From Varroa destructor (lineage: Eukaryota; Arthropoda; Arachnida; Mesostigmata; Varroidae): a stretch of 64,000 nt of DNA. The DNA lies in NCBI RefSeq assembly GCF_002443255.2, contig NW_019211457.1, positions 22,697,709 to 22,761,708 of the forward strand. The letters are read 5' to 3'. The translations under genes and the position numbers were made by a program. Under the pieces are notes generated by a model. The model saw only the letters and a program-made list of their open reading frames with translations, had not been told where the DNA came from and searched no databases. Below, piece after piece: positions 1 to 12,463 of the stretch; within the stretch, counting starts at the first letter, position 1, and each line of letters opens with the position of its first letter.

Positions 1-2309
1 ACAGAAGCGGCATGGATTTTTCAAAAATGTCTAACAAACAATTCAAATAATCTAGAGTATAGAAAATTCGAAAGGTGATGACTTCCGCTGCAAGGCCCCA
101 ACAGGACCTGACAGGAGGCTGTCATTGCTTGGCGAACTAGAATATATCGATGCCGGTGTCAAGCAGTCTGGAAAGGGTTTAACAGCAGTTAGACAGACGA
201 TCAACAAGTCTTACATACGAAGTGATTCGTCGTCTCAAACTTGACAAACTATATAACCCCTTTGTCGCTTGCACGTGTTTTAAGTGACTGCTGGAAGCAA
301 CCCGTCTGCCACAACTCGGAAGCAACAGATCCGCAGTTAAGCATGCCCCAGACGAGTTTCCAGCCACCAAGCTAGTGGGTCTCCATGGCATAACTGTGTA
401 TACATGCTATATGCCAAACTTTTTCCAAACGAGGGTTCTTTCATTGAACAATTAAAACTTAGTTGTCTTGTGCCCGAACGCCAGAATTACAAGTATTTTT
501 TGGCGTACTGAATATGTTTGTCTGTTGTAGAGATACAGCACGATTTGAAAATCGCATTTTAGAATATTTATATAACATTCGCTGACCACAATGAGGACGA
601 GCTTACTTTGCCTCGAGCCTTATTTAGCTCTTGGCTTAAAATCCGTTCTGCTAGAACCAAACTACATGACCTACGTCTAGAGCGTTCACTGGAAGCCATA
701 TGAAATTATTCAGCTCATCCTGATTGCAGAAATGATTAGTAGACACATAACTGCAAATCTGTCATTTGTTAGCCGTCGTCGACTATAGAAACGAACGGGA
801 ACTTTTGAACGTTCGATTGCTACACCGGTAGCCTTCTCCGGCCGTAAAAGGTCGACACTTGAAACAAAATTTTTAAGGGCATTACGACACCTTTTATTTC
901 CGACATGTGTGAATTAACATTTCCATTCCAAATGTATTACTGTCTGTAAACTACTGTTTACCACAACAAAAGGCACAAGTCCTACAATTTCTACTGCTCC
1001 AAGTATTATCACATGAGAGGATGTCCGTCCAAGTTTTGATGCTGTCTAGCTTTTTTACCCCGACCATAACCCGCATTACGCACTTATCGGTCAGAGCGCA
1101 ACTAACCGGCCGGAGAGCGTGGCCTTCGGAACATTATTTTTAAGCCATGCATAATTTTTAGAAGTAAATATAATACCTGTAAAGTGTGTGCTTTCTATAT
1201 TTAACTTGAATACGAAGTATGTGGTATAAAAATTTCACATATTATAAAACTGGTACATAGATGTTCCCTTGTGAAGCTGCGTTTTATCATTTTAAATTAG
1301 AAAAAAATATATGTGTCGTCAGCATCAATAGAACCACATAGTATGTTTCTTCACTAGTTGACAAGATTGCTCCTAAATATTATAACTTATTTACGCTATT
1401 TTGTTAATGGCTTCGATCTGAATTACCCAATAAATCAAACGTCTACTTGTGGTCATTGCATTTGGTTTTCCGGCACCGTGTGGTTAACCATGAATTAACC
1501 ACTACTAGCTGCAAAAATTCCAGGGTATCTTAATGTCTGAAGTGTTTGGCAACTGAAATCGACTTGATAAAAATATGTGCTCAAACTGTTAGCAGATTGA
1601 CGAGGTAACACTTTAGATAACAACTTATCAGCCGTCCGCTACTGAATTGTATTTTTCTACTGCTAGAAAGAACATAACTACAACTGCAGAATAAGAGAGC
1701 GATTTTCCGTCAAAGCCATTATTAAGATCATTTTTTCTAGTTGAAATCTATCCTGATGCTGTGTCAATTTTTTTATACTGCTTTGCAAAAAGTGATTCGG
1801 TTTTTGAAAAACGCACATCAAAAATATGTATGCGCATTATGCGATTAACTAGATACGCAAAAAGAAGAGGTTACTCTAGTATCACGAACACAAAAAAAGG
1901 GAGGCTAAAAACTTGTTGAGTGTTTAAATTCTCCCCAATCAATTGGCATTTTTAATGTAACCTATTTCATGTGATGAGAAACATGCAGAGCCCTGATCGT
2001 ATATATAAATGTCACAGAATTTTTACTAGCTTTATTGATTAATCTGCAAATGCATTCATTTTGTCAGTCTGTATCGCTTGCACAGGGTTTGTTCGAACTT
2101 TGTAAAGCACTCTCGACCCGCCTCTGATTACTTTAAAGCTATTTCTCTTGTTCAATAAAGTAAGCAAATGTAACCAAGACAATTATAAAATTGCACTTTG
2201 TGCTTTATTATAAACACAGTATTTTCGTTTCGGTAACATATTTTTTTACTTAGGTAAAATAACCTAAGCTGGCCCCTTCGAATGGCTTCGGTATAGTGAC
2301 CTCTTTCGT
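1..2309. other. Intergenic flank downstream of the serpin gene
   Basis: AT-rich sequence with no open frame resembling a known protein; the only short open frame, near the left end on the minus strand, has no recognisable domain. The right end (about 2180-2309) is probably the 3' UTR of the minus-strand serpin, since a minus-strand AATAAA lies at 2204-2209. I see nothing else here. Confidence 0.7.
2204..2209 (-). terminator. Candidate poly(A) signal of the serpin gene
   Basis: TTTATT on the plus strand reads AATAAA on the minus strand. It lies about 100 nt past the serpin stop codon, a normal 3' UTR length for a small arthropod gene. Cleavage would be expected near 2180-2195. This is inferred from motif and position only. 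Confidence 0.5.
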
Positions 2310-2458
2310 TTAAAAGTCATTCTTCGGCACGTTCGAGATTTTGCCTAGAAACAGGTCGAGATGAAGGTTGTTGTTCCTAATGAGGAATAGGAACGGTTTA
2401 TTAAACGTTACTGTGCGTGGCAACCGGCTTGGCACCATGCGAGCAGTTGCCGATGCCG
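2310..2458 (-). CDS. Serpin exon 6 (P1 region and C-terminus)
   Basis: The acceptor CCTTTTTTTTCAG precedes 2458. The exon encodes the end of the reactive loop (AASATAR, then MVPSRLPR), the signature VTFNKPFLFLI and the terminal strand LDLFLGKISNVPKNDF, followed by TAA at 2312-2310. Only one such last exon is visible in intron 5 or downstream to the window edge, so I see no sign of alternative cassette exons here. Confidence 0.93.
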
Positions 2459-5400
2459 CTGAAAAAAAGGAAACAAATATTCCGTTATTAGCGTACCTCA
2501 TAAGCACATTAGCTTGAAAAGTATTTGTATACCTTTTAGATGCAGCGTGATCGCTTTGAATTATATTAAAGGGTATCAAGGCCTGGACGGTTAAACGTCT
2601 GGTGGAAGATTGAAAGATCGCTAGAGCACGATTTGCCGTCGACATGCACTATATTGAGCACATGTTATCAAAGACTAACGAAAAATGCGGAACGAAAGAC
2701 TTTGACTGAAGAATAACAAGTGTATAGACCCGAACTCATCCACTGGAGTTTTCTTTAGAGGCAATCTCAACAGGTGCAATACATATACAGACAACACAGA
2801 AAACTATAGGCAGTGCAACATTGCATAGAATACTTTCGCTTAGAACTGAATTCGCCTAAACGGTCAACCGAATAGTTCAATATGGTCATAGATGGTTAGC
2901 CATAACAAGATTCCGCGCTCGGCACAGGACATGCTGTTGTCACTTTATACCAAGTCGAATTAAAATTGCGAGCAGTTTTACGATAACGGCGCTTGCCTAT
3001 GCGTTCAGTCGAATGGTGAGATCAAATTGCAGAATTGCAAATTGCAGATCTAATCGATATAGAAATCTTATGGTAAGAATTAACTCACCGGTAACTACTC
3101 CAGCTTCGGTACCTTGCTCGTCAATTTTGGCATATCCAGCCTGTTTTATCGAGGACACGTGTAGCTTTGCCGGACTCATTCCGCTCAAATTTGCGTCTGG
3201 AGAGAATAGTGATTGTATCCCCAACTGCGACAAGATGGTTTTCAAGTTGACTTCAGACGATACAACAAATCTGCGAACAAATTATAAACAGGAATCTTCA
3301 GACTACCACAAGATATACACCTAGCTCCTTAACCAACCACGATCAACTACAGTGAATTAACTACAAATTAGCAGAAAGTTCTGTTTGACTTACTCGATGT
3401 TGGCTAATTTCATGTTTTGTAACTACTGCAACTGTGTTAGAATATTACAGATGGTTTTGGAGATAAATATAACTATGGATTGCTTTTCCCAGTCGTTTGC
3501 AAGCAAATACAGAATAAATTAACTGAAATTAGAAGAAATAAAAAGAACTTTACAGAAGTCCACGTGTCACGTGGAATATACACTGTAATTTACCTGGGAA
3601 CTTCAACTCCAATGGTATCATCAGGCTTCTTTTCAGTATTCAACAATGACTCGTAGCTTTTAGTTTGCTTTAAGAATTGCTCTACGTCGTCAATAGTGGC
3701 GTCCCGTTCACCAACTTTTCCATCAGGTCCAATAATGTACATGTCATAGTCAGTGTTTTCGTATGGTAGTCGCAGAGTTACCGAGTGTGCAAACTCGTTA
3801 AATCCAATCTCAACGTCCGCATCTTTGTACATATACATCGCATAGGCCTCCTCATAACCATCGTTATAGAATAGACCTTCACGACTCATGGCTGAAATTA
3901 AAAGATTTTATATTCATTAGTAGTTTATTTACATTAATTGGTAGTTTGTGACGGTTGTCTAGTATTAGGCAATTTGTTTGAAACACAACCTCATTAAGAA
4001 TTTATGATTAACTTCCGAGAGGTTGACCTTAGTCGTTATTTCAACATACTCTACAAGTAATATAAAATTTTACGTGTATAGTTCTGTATTCGCGTGTGCT
4101 TCAGTAATAATGCAGAGCTGATTTTCTTAAATAATTTTCGCAGTGCTCATTAAATCCATCTTTTGTATAAAGATGTTCGAGAACAAAGATGTTAGCAAAC
4201 CTCTAGTTGATAAAATTCATTAAAACTCCAGAAAAAAGAAAGTAAGCAGGTTGCCGGGAAAGCACTTTCTAGATTAATTCGATTAAGGAGCCTTGAATGA
4301 ATTCACGTCAAATAACAAGTAACTATTTTAAGTTAATATTATTTTATGTTTACTTATTTCCTTTGGATCCGTACCTTAAAAACCCCTTTATAGTACTCTG
4401 AAAAAATATACGTACATGTTAGAAATTGATCTTTCCAGTTAAACTTGAACGTAATAATAGAGATAAGCACCAATTTTGTGTACTCATCAAGGTTGTCCTT
4501 GAAGAATCGATTAATGTTGCCTGAGGTCTTTTCCGAAATCCACTTGTTAATTTCCTGTGTGACTGCAGGAGAATTCTTCGCAAAATCAGCTTGGAATGCC
4601 TCTCCATCAAACATAGTTTTCAAGCGTTGCAGATAGTCTTCGAAGATCTGCATAGGAAGAACGCAGCCTTGATGGTTATCGAAGACTTTTTTTTTGGTCA
4701 TGCTGATGCTTCTCAACGATAATGAAAACTTTACCTAACCAAAATGTATGCGTTGGACGTCAAGTATTGGCTCCACGAACACCCAAAGATAATTGTCTAT
4801 GGAGGTTTTGAAAAGCAGAGAACTCATATAAATCGTCATTTCTAGTCCTATTTAGTTCACATTCCGCATGTGTGCTTTGAACAATTGACTTTAAGGATCT
4901 ATTTGTTTTAGTATTAATCTAAAGATTCAGTACACAGTACCACTAAAGCGAAGCGTACCATATCAGAAGAGTAAGCCCTTGTAAGATCCATGATCTCTCC
5001 TTTTGTATGCTTCCATTTATGAATCTCGTAGGCAATCTCATGTACGATCTTCTCCTCACTCAACAATCCATAGCGACTAAACTGAAACGCCTTGTCAAGT
5101 TCAGCTTTCGTAGAACCAGCCGCACCTGCAAAAAACAGAATATATCTATGCGTTAAAAGAGGATAGAATTATTTGTTAGATCGGTCGAAAATCTGCTGTT
5201 CATAAAATTGAACCAAAAATATATAACCTCTAACTATCTATACGTGTATTACGCCACATAGCATACCTACTCGGTTACTACAAAAACCATCTGATGAAAG
5301 CCAAGTAGAAGTGACGGCCGCCACTCAAGGTCTGTTTGTTGATAGACAGTTGGTTATAGGTTAAAGTCTTTATTCATATGTGCCCCGAGGGGCAGGAAAA

Positions 5401-6378
5401 GCTAACAATGACTTCCTGCGCCCTTGAAGCTTTGCAGCAATAATCAGCCATCCAGCAAGGCAACACAAATTTTTACTTCGTTTCCTATGTGTTAACCGCA
5501 TATAGAATGACTTGATACAGCCTTGTGTAGCAGCAATAAAGCTTTATTTATTCCTTAAAACCTGTTTTATATTTGAGCTTAAAGGATTTAAGTTTTATGC
5601 CAATACTATTGGCGCAGGTGACGTAACTGTGTTTTCCTGACACCAGTGGATCCATTACTACAATATTTTAAGGTCTTTATACATTAAGCGCCCAACCATC
5701 GTAATAATTACAGATAGATTATGCGGATTATTCGAGATATTTATCGCCCTTATCGAAATTTTTCGTTTTAAAAGGTTTTTCTTTTTTGAATAGTGCGTAT
5801 GAAAGAGATCTGTAAAGGAGACAACGGCAAGAGTAGGATTACTTCTATGATCAATCTCCCATATTGCTCTGCCGCGTTATCATTTTTGGATATAGGTTTA
5901 TTGAATTACAGTTGTACGGAAACGAACAACGCAAAAATATCAAGCGTCATTTATTAATCTTCCAAAGTTTCAGATACAAAGCCTTCCTCCTTCAGAGGAA
6001 GTCGATGAAAGTAATAACGATGCAACTTGTAACCAAGCAAAAGTATTCAGTGTCAATTTAAATATTATGGTAGCAACGCATTGATTTTCAATCAAATCAA
6101 ACTAAAAAATCAGGTATGAAAATTACATAATATTCGAAAGACTCACCGAAGTAAAGCATGAAAAGTACTTCGAGGACCGAGATGGGTGACACTATTTTAT
6201 CCTTATCAGGTAGATTTTTAAACACCATATAGCCGAGGTAGTTGGTAATGTTTGCCATAGGAGATACTCCGTGAGCTGACTGCGGCCGATAGCGACCATG
6301 CACATTCACCTCCTTGGACAGGGCGCGACACATACCTGCCAGGGCAACAAAGGCCACGCAAACTAAAAGCAGTTTCAT
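2310..6378 (-). CDS. Secreted serpin (serine protease inhibitor), six exons, predicted P1 Arg
   Basis: A complete serpin read from six minus-strand exons: 6378-6147, 5125-4959, 4734(or about 4686)-4416, 3891-3594, 3270-3089, 2458-2310. Apart from exon 3's acceptor, all junctions are GT-AG and keep frame; the product is 448 residues (432 if exon 3 starts at its Val). Residues 1-18 (MKLLLVCVAFVALAG...) form a signal peptide with likely cleavage after CRA. Exon 2 begins with the GAAGST block; exon 3 has VTQEINKWISEKT; exon 5 has the hinge EQGTEAGVVT; exon 6 has the family signature VTFNKPFLFLI. Counting P17 from the hinge Glu gives P1 Arg406 and P1' Met407, so a trypsin-like target is likely if it is inhibitory. 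Hinge residues P11-P8 are GVVT rather than the usual AAAT-like run, so inhibition is probable, not certain. Sequons NIT (residue 43) and NLS suggest glycosylation. Orthology is not assigned because serpins expand by lineage. Confidence 0.93.
3089..3270 (-). CDS. Serpin exon 5 (hinge of the reactive-centre loop)
   Basis: The acceptor TTGTTCGCAG precedes 3270. The exon encodes FVVSSEVNLKTIL, LGIQSLFSPDANLSG and the hinge DEQGTEAGVVT. It ends in phase 1 before GTGAGT (3088-3083), so intron 5 interrupts the reactive-centre loop at P8/P7. That places the specificity-determining residues alone on the last exon, a layout known from serpin genes that use alternative last exons. Confidence 0.93.
3561..3573. 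promoter_or_regulatory. Paired canonical E-boxes in serpin intron 4
   Basis: CACGTG occurs at 3561-3566 and again at 3568-3573, separated by one base, flanked CC/GG so the unit is nearly palindromic. CACGTG is the core site of several bHLH factors (CLOCK/CYCLE, MYC/MAX, MITF/USF types). Function here is unknown; the pair is 20 nt past the exon 4 donor. Confidence 0.3.
3594..3891 (-). CDS. Serpin exon 4 (central beta-sheet region)
   Basis: The acceptor TTAATTTCAG lies just above 3891; two bases complete the Ser codon split from exon 3. The exon encodes 98 residues from MSREGLFYND to VEVP, including TLRLPYENTDYDMYIIGPD, the usual serpin L-PY-x-D-x-M-x-I-x-PD stretch. It ends in phase 2 before GTAAAT (3593-3588). 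Confidence 0.92.
4416..4734 (-). CDS. Serpin exon 3 (5' boundary uncertain)
   Basis: It encodes VFDNHQGCVLP through NWKDQFLT, covering the helix E/F region and the conserved EINKW..EKT. The donor is GTACGT (4415-4410), phase 1. The family alignment wants exon 2's last Met to be followed almost directly by Val (codon 4686-4684), but no AG lies there in phase 0. The nearest in-phase acceptor is TTTTGGTTAG, giving a start at 4734 and 16 extra residues (VKFSLSLRSISMTKKK). A nine-A run at 4695-4687 (minus) could also hide an indel. Confidence 0.75.
4959..5125 (-). CDS. Serpin exon 2
   Basis: The acceptor is a T-rich tract ending TTTTTTGCAG, just above 5125. The 167 nt complete the split Gly and encode 56 residues from GAAGSTKAEL to LTRAYSSDM, matching the serpin segment after strand s6B. 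It ends in phase 0 before GTACGC (4958-4953). The exon is found by homology and splice phase, because its reading frame has no internal start. Confidence 0.92.
6147..6378 (-). CDS. Serpin exon 1 (signal peptide, helix A region)
   Basis: It starts at ATG 6378-6376 and encodes residues 1-77 plus one base. I chose this Met because it opens a typical signal peptide; an in-frame Met eight codons upstream (6402) adds only MDFETSRT, which would disrupt it. The exon ends at the donor GTGAGT (6146-6141) inside the Gly codon of the FGAAGS block. Confidence 0.93.
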
Positions 6379-9300
6379 CGTTCTGGAAGTTTCAAAATCC
6401 AAATAGAAATTCAGCCATCAATAATGCACTTGAAAACATCATCCAGGTTCAATGAAACACTGAATGACCAGATTTGTCATCGGCCACTTGTCCTCGTTTC
6501 AGGCGACTTCAGGAAACTTCGCCTAAATCAACAAATGGTTCCATCAATAATATGGAAGCGGCCTCTTCTGCAACCGCTTCGCTAACTATACTTCAGGTCA
6601 ACAGTTTTCTACAAAGCACAAAATTGGTAGTAGCCGTAATAGCAGAATGTTAGACAAAGGTCCATTCGTCGCTGCATATTTCCTTATGTAATACACGGGC
6701 ATCTATGAGTACAGGAAAAAGGAAATTAATAAAGGCTAGCTGTCTTTTTCATAAAAGAAAAAAGAATATTCAAAATATCGCAGAATGAATTATATCTATC
6801 ACTAAAAATTCCCGTGTATGACAGGGTCGCAAACGGCGAATCAACGCCCGAGAATCGAAAGCAAAACCAGTGCCTTTACTTACCAGTCTGCCTAGATAGA
6901 TATGTGTGCTACAATAACAATCGTTCTTCTTTACCAGCGTCTACTACTTTGTCCGGTTTCCTAGACTCATTCATCCGGTCGATTGCCCTTTCCATTCCAC
7001 GTTTCTCTGATGGCCTCCATAGCCCCTTATTTGAACTCACTTGATTCTGTGTCTCGGCTGGCTTCTCCACGCAAAATCGCCAGCCAGAGATTTTACCGCC
7101 ATCACCAACAACAACGGCCAGAGCACCTACAAAAGTCTGCCATCGCCCTTCGTATTGCGTCCGGCCATTATATCGAGTGCTTTCCAATGACGCCATCCAT
7201 GCAAACACGCACTGGCGGACCCGGCAGCCGTAAAGGCTCCATGTTTGACAGAATAGAAATATACACCGTTACCGACGCTAGGAAATTACAGCTTTTCATG
7301 TGTAGCAACTTATTTTCCATCGGAAGACGGACGCGGTGGCGCATTCATAAAGCTGACCAGACATCGGATTGCAGCGTCAACGTACTGGGCACGGGGAATA
7401 ACGCAGGGCTCTCCGACAGTTTCGCGCAGAAAATTTCTTTTTACCCAACGACTGGCTGACAGTTACACTAAGAGAACTACCGGCGATGATGAAAAAGATA
7501 AGGCGGTATTTATTAGGTATTGTTGACATTAAACTTCCCACTGTATGATTATTACTGTTGTCATGTTATCAGTTGAGCGATGTGTTAGCATACTAAAGTA
7601 ATGAGTATATTCGAATCCAAGCGTTTATCATAACAGTATCTTATGTTATTGTTAAAACACTGGGTAGAAAAGGGGGTCGATATAGTCTGCCTGAGAACAT
7701 CCCCTACCCATACGTGCTATCATCATGACAAAGTAATATTCGAATAGAGCCGAAACACCCGCAGAGAAGCCACCAATGGCGACCGGTAAATCTCAATGCG
7801 TCGACAAGGTCACTGCTTTTTCTCCCACCCCATAAGTGAAGTGACAAACTTGTCAAAAAATTCGAAAAAATAAAAAATTAGTGATAAATCTTGGTTCATT
7901 TGTACTGCTCCCGTGAGTGCAACGTATAGCATTCTGCATAAAAGTGTCCAAATTAATTTATTGCCATTCTTGACATTGAGTTTAGAATACTGCCGTGCTA
8001 ACACATTTACGTACCAGAAATTAGCAATTACTCACGCATTGGTGCCATTTAAGTAGTTGACCAAACTAATAAGAGGAAACGATAGCTTCGAAACAAATTA
8101 TTTCTTTTACGACTGACTAATACGATTTAATATCAAATTAATGATGATCTTAATTTAATAATTTGTTGTCTGCTTCGCATTTCTCAGCTATTGCGCCCAC
8201 CAACTGCTTGTTACATATGGCAGAACGTGTGGTGTCGTGTTGGGTGATTATGTTGGCGACTTTATGTGCTCAACAATATTTTCACTTTTTTAGTCATATG
8301 AAGCAGGTATGCGATGAAAGATCCGTAATCTACTAACTATGATAGCTGGAGTCAATCTATAATGTTACTCCTGCTTGGTCTACTCTAAAAGAGGACAGAA
8401 GTTGGTAAACAAAATAATATTTTTCGAAAAGGTGGTCATTGTTTGGTGCTATCTAATAGTGGTTGTAAGCACAACTTAGGCTGCATTTATTGAATTATAC
8501 ATTCAACGCAAGCTTGTATCGATGGAGGAACTTGAATCAGCACTTGGTAGCGTATACAGAAGTGAAAAAGCCTTAGAAAAAACAGAATCAGGTACTCACC
8601 AAAAATTAATTCAACTTAAGCGGTATCCACAGACGTTTTAAACTTTAATACATTTTTCTATGGCTGCCACTAGTCAAAACTTAGCCTTAGCGTAGAAATT
8701 TGTTTGGCACACTATTTAAATTGGGAAGAAATCGGGCTGCTAAGAAAACGTTATTACGAGCACAAACAAAAATTTGACGATTCGCAGAAAGACTGCCGTT
8801 GTGATCGTTTGCTCGTCGTTTATATTGATACATTATGACCTCAATACTTAGTTAGTACTCCATATCAGCTAACAGTCATGCGGCTTAGCTAGAATTTTTG
8901 ATAGAAGCAAACATATTCGATCTGCAGAAGAAATCCGAATAACATGTTCCAGCAAATCAGCAACCCACAACCATCTTACGCATGAACACAGTATATATGC
9001 TGTGGCTTGAGAAGCTATTTGTACATCTCGCCGTAGTAGTTTGATCCTTATTTGAGTAATAAATAAGCATACTTGAATAAATCGTAAAGTAAAAATATTT
9101 ACCCACGAGGAAAACACGTGCAAATAAAATAGAAATAAAGACGTTTTATTTTTAAGCCATCGTATGACATACGTGCTCATACGTACCTATTTGCCCAGTG
9201 GTGCACAATCACAGAAAAAAAAATGTTTCTTTTTCATTCCTGGAGTTAAATAATCGAAGCTTGTTTTTTTTTTTACGAAATAGCACAGCCAAAAAAAATA

Positions 9301-12300
9301 AGCTCTAGTACGCGACACTCGGGCCTGGCCAACTAGAAACCGTCAAAATAGACCCAAGAACTCACTCCTAGTGAAATACTATGGAATGACAATGGCATAT
9401 AGCCCCACTATTGCATATGGAGTGGTAATCATTATTCAGCAACTACAAACGATAAGTACCGTAATCAAACACTTGCATTATAACTATAAGGACCAGCACC
9501 ATTCTTCCTGCATCTCGCCGGTGTCTCCCGTTGCAACCTGAGCTTGAGAGAGGGACGAGCAGCCCGCGGGCCGATAGCGTGACAGCTACGGTCGACAATC
9601 ATTGACACCATCCACTACGGCCCTGTAATGGATGGTCTTCAGGAAGACTACGCCCGTGAGCGACACCCTAGGCCAAACGCAAAATCGTGTTCCAATAACA
9701 ACGTTTCGCATTTGTTTATTCCTCTGGTTAGTGCAGATCATACTGTGGAGGCAGCAGAAGCAACACAGAAGCGAGCATTCCCACGGACCAGCTGTATCCG
9801 TGCGAACAGCAGCGTAATACCATAATAATCGCTAGAATCGATGAAAAAAGTCACGTACCCATTCACGATTTATATATTTGATCCATTCAGCAAACATTCG
9901 TAAAGTAATTGCCTCTTAGAATGACATGTATCATGATAATACAAGGTTGATTTTTTTCCGCCCGCATATCGCGGTATATGCGGATACATGAGTCCCATTG
10001 ATTCCAATGTTGTCGCCAAAGAAGATAACAAGCAGGTGATTCTTATTCATATGTTTATAATTGCCATTATTGCTTGCCGACTTCATATTCTTAACGATTA
10101 TATAGCGAAGATGACTTTACCAAACCAGATAACGATTTTGTGGGATCATGTAAAATAAACTGAATATGTAATATTTATCAGTGTTGCGAAGTAACAACCC
10201 GGCATGGCTACTTAGAATAGTTATTTATTCTCAAACCTGACATTATCTGCAAGGTAATCAGCATTTATTTCTGTGGACTAATATTGAAATTGTTTATGCC
10301 ATATAGTAATAGTGAAAATAACAAATAAAGTAATGACGATAATATGAACGATAATATAAATTGTATTAATCATATTGTCTCAACGCAAAGTAATCGAAAA
10401 TAAATGTGTTCCGGGTTCATCACGTCTTACGATACACTGTTAGGAAGGATTATCAGTACGAAATCTGGTGTGATTTCTGGCGCAGCTAACATGAACTTTG
10501 CTTATAAGCACTAAAATATATTCGCCTAGAGGAAGGGAAGCTATTTTTTTAAATAGATATACATTTGAATTGTAAACATAAAAAAAATCTACTGGAATGA
10601 GCAAGTTTTCCTGCTTCAAGGCTTATTCTACCTTGCTATGAATTTACGCGTCCTCTGTTTTAGCTTACTTGTTTGAATCTCTATTGTCTACACCTGACTA
10701 ACGACATTTACGGATATCTTACTTTGGATGAACATTAGACTACATCACTGAAGAAGCGCCATGTGTAATTAATAGGGTAAAACGTTTATTGAATGTGTTT
10801 TCTGCTCGTAAAGCAGTTGTCGTTATTCCACATCGTCATCGGTTACCTTATATACGCCAGGCATAACAGAGAAGGTCTATGCCGGATTTTCTAACTATCC
10901 ATTGTCCTTAATCTTAGAGGACCATTCTCTCTATATGATAGAGCCATTTTTCTGCAATTACTACGAAACTCTACCGCTCTCTCTCTCTCTTTCTGGACCC
11001 GACTGTTCTGCTGAACTTTTAAGACAACTTTGTACGCGTCCATAAAACACCTCCCATGAGTCCTCTTCATGCCAGCCAACGAGCCTGCCTTGTCTTATTC
11101 CAGGAGACGGAATTTCCCGAGGTCATCGACTTCGTCTTTTTAACCCTAACATATATTTAATTACATCTATATAAGATACTAATCTTACATGCAACGCTAA
11201 CCCCCAACAAATATCCTTTGTAATATTTTCTGCATATGCCAATCAGGCAGATTTTCTTTCTGATAAACCCTCTGCTTACCCATTCAACATTTTTTCACTT
11301 TCCCAAGTGAATGGATTCTGTTCATCCGACCTCACTTATTCTGCCTTCTTTTTTCATTAAATCGCATTTTTTTTTATCTTTTTATATGTCTATCTATATA
11401 TTTTTGTCAGCTTTATCCTGCTATATCGATCCGGCACAAAAAAAACATACTAATTCTGTCGTTATTTTTGTATTTGGTTTTGTCCTCACATTTGAAATCA
11501 TCTATTGCGCCCGCGCCACCATAAATTTGTTGTCCGTTTACACTCACTGACAGATACAGCCATAGGCCCGTTTAAAAGTTGCTTGCTACGTTTAATTTTC
11601 TTTACGGCGGGTAACTTTGCTTGTCACGCTAAGTGTTATTGATTTGTGTCTGCTGACTGACTATACTGTGATGATGGCCAGAGCTGAAGTTCATACACTA
11701 TTAGAAAGGGTCACATGTTTCTCTCGCATTTTGTCTTAGAAACAATTGAATTGCTCAGATGCACCCACGCTCCCTTGGCTTCTTTATAATAAATGAATCA
11801 GAATTAATTGAAATAAGAAAATAATAGGCGTTTTCTGAGCTCATGTTCCCCAACGTGAGTTCCTTGCGTTCTTATTCTTGTTATGCTATATAAATTGCAA
11901 GCAATGGCGCTGCGGACAGGAAACGGCCACAGGATGGTACGCATTCACACACGCAAACTCATACACCATCATTATCAATCAACCAGTTAATAAAGGAAGG
12001 GGAGCTTTTGTTGACATGTGTCTCATTTTTCATTTCGCGAACGTTTGCTGGTTTGGTTTTCGGTCGTTCGTGTATGCTACTCCTCCTGGTGCTAATTGGA
12101 TCAGCACGTTTTGTCACGTTCTCTTGTTAACTATTGTCCGTTAAGATGCATTGCAGAGACCATTTAACGAATGCTACCATCGGTCATTGTTGGTATGCAC
12201 TTCGCTGCACGGAAAAAAACTACTGCGTACGGTAAGTGCGTCGTGCTCAGGGCTCTCGTGGTAGGCACTAGACTAACCCCGTTGCACCTTAATATGTGCG

Positions 12301-12318
12301 CTCGCTTCCTTTAGAGCT
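6379..12318. other. Spacer between serpin 5' end and COPA 3' end
   Basis: The left part (6379 to about 6800) must hold the serpin promoter; no clear TATA box is placed. 6830-7460 is richer in G+C and open on both strands (158 codons plus, 99 codons minus), but neither translation resembles a known family. 7500-12300 is AT-rich, with a CT tract at about 10977-10991 and homopolymers. The right end contains the COPA 3' UTR, without an AATAAA close to the stop. Confidence 0.65.
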
Positions 12319-12463
12319 CTACCGTGTAAACTGCTGAGACGACAACCGTAGACCGGTACTTTCTTTACCGATCTTCGCCACCTCGCAGACAACACATACC
12401 TTGCCTTTAAATTGTGGCATATATGATGCCTGGCACAGCGGACAATGAACCTCGGGTTTGCCC
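12319..12463 (-). CDS. COPA: COPA exon 7 (C-terminus)
   Basis: 145 nt, acceptor GCGTTTTAG. It encodes [41 protein letters not shown] and TAG at 12321-12319. The frame contains no long open reading frame of its own and was found from the known family C-terminus (GLRISPLQFR-like ending in human). Confidence 0.95.

Noticed and set aside
3892..4415. A missing serpin exon in intron 3
   Set aside because: I first suspected a gap between NWKDQF and MSREG, but aligning MYMYKDADVEIG with the usual MM-x-K/Q-x-G-x-F block shows that the spacing is already normal.
6983..7459. 158-codon plus-strand frame, with a 99-codon frame on the opposite strand
   Set aside because: No recognisable protein. Frames of this length are expected a few times by chance in six frames over 64 kb, and openness on both strands reflects composition.
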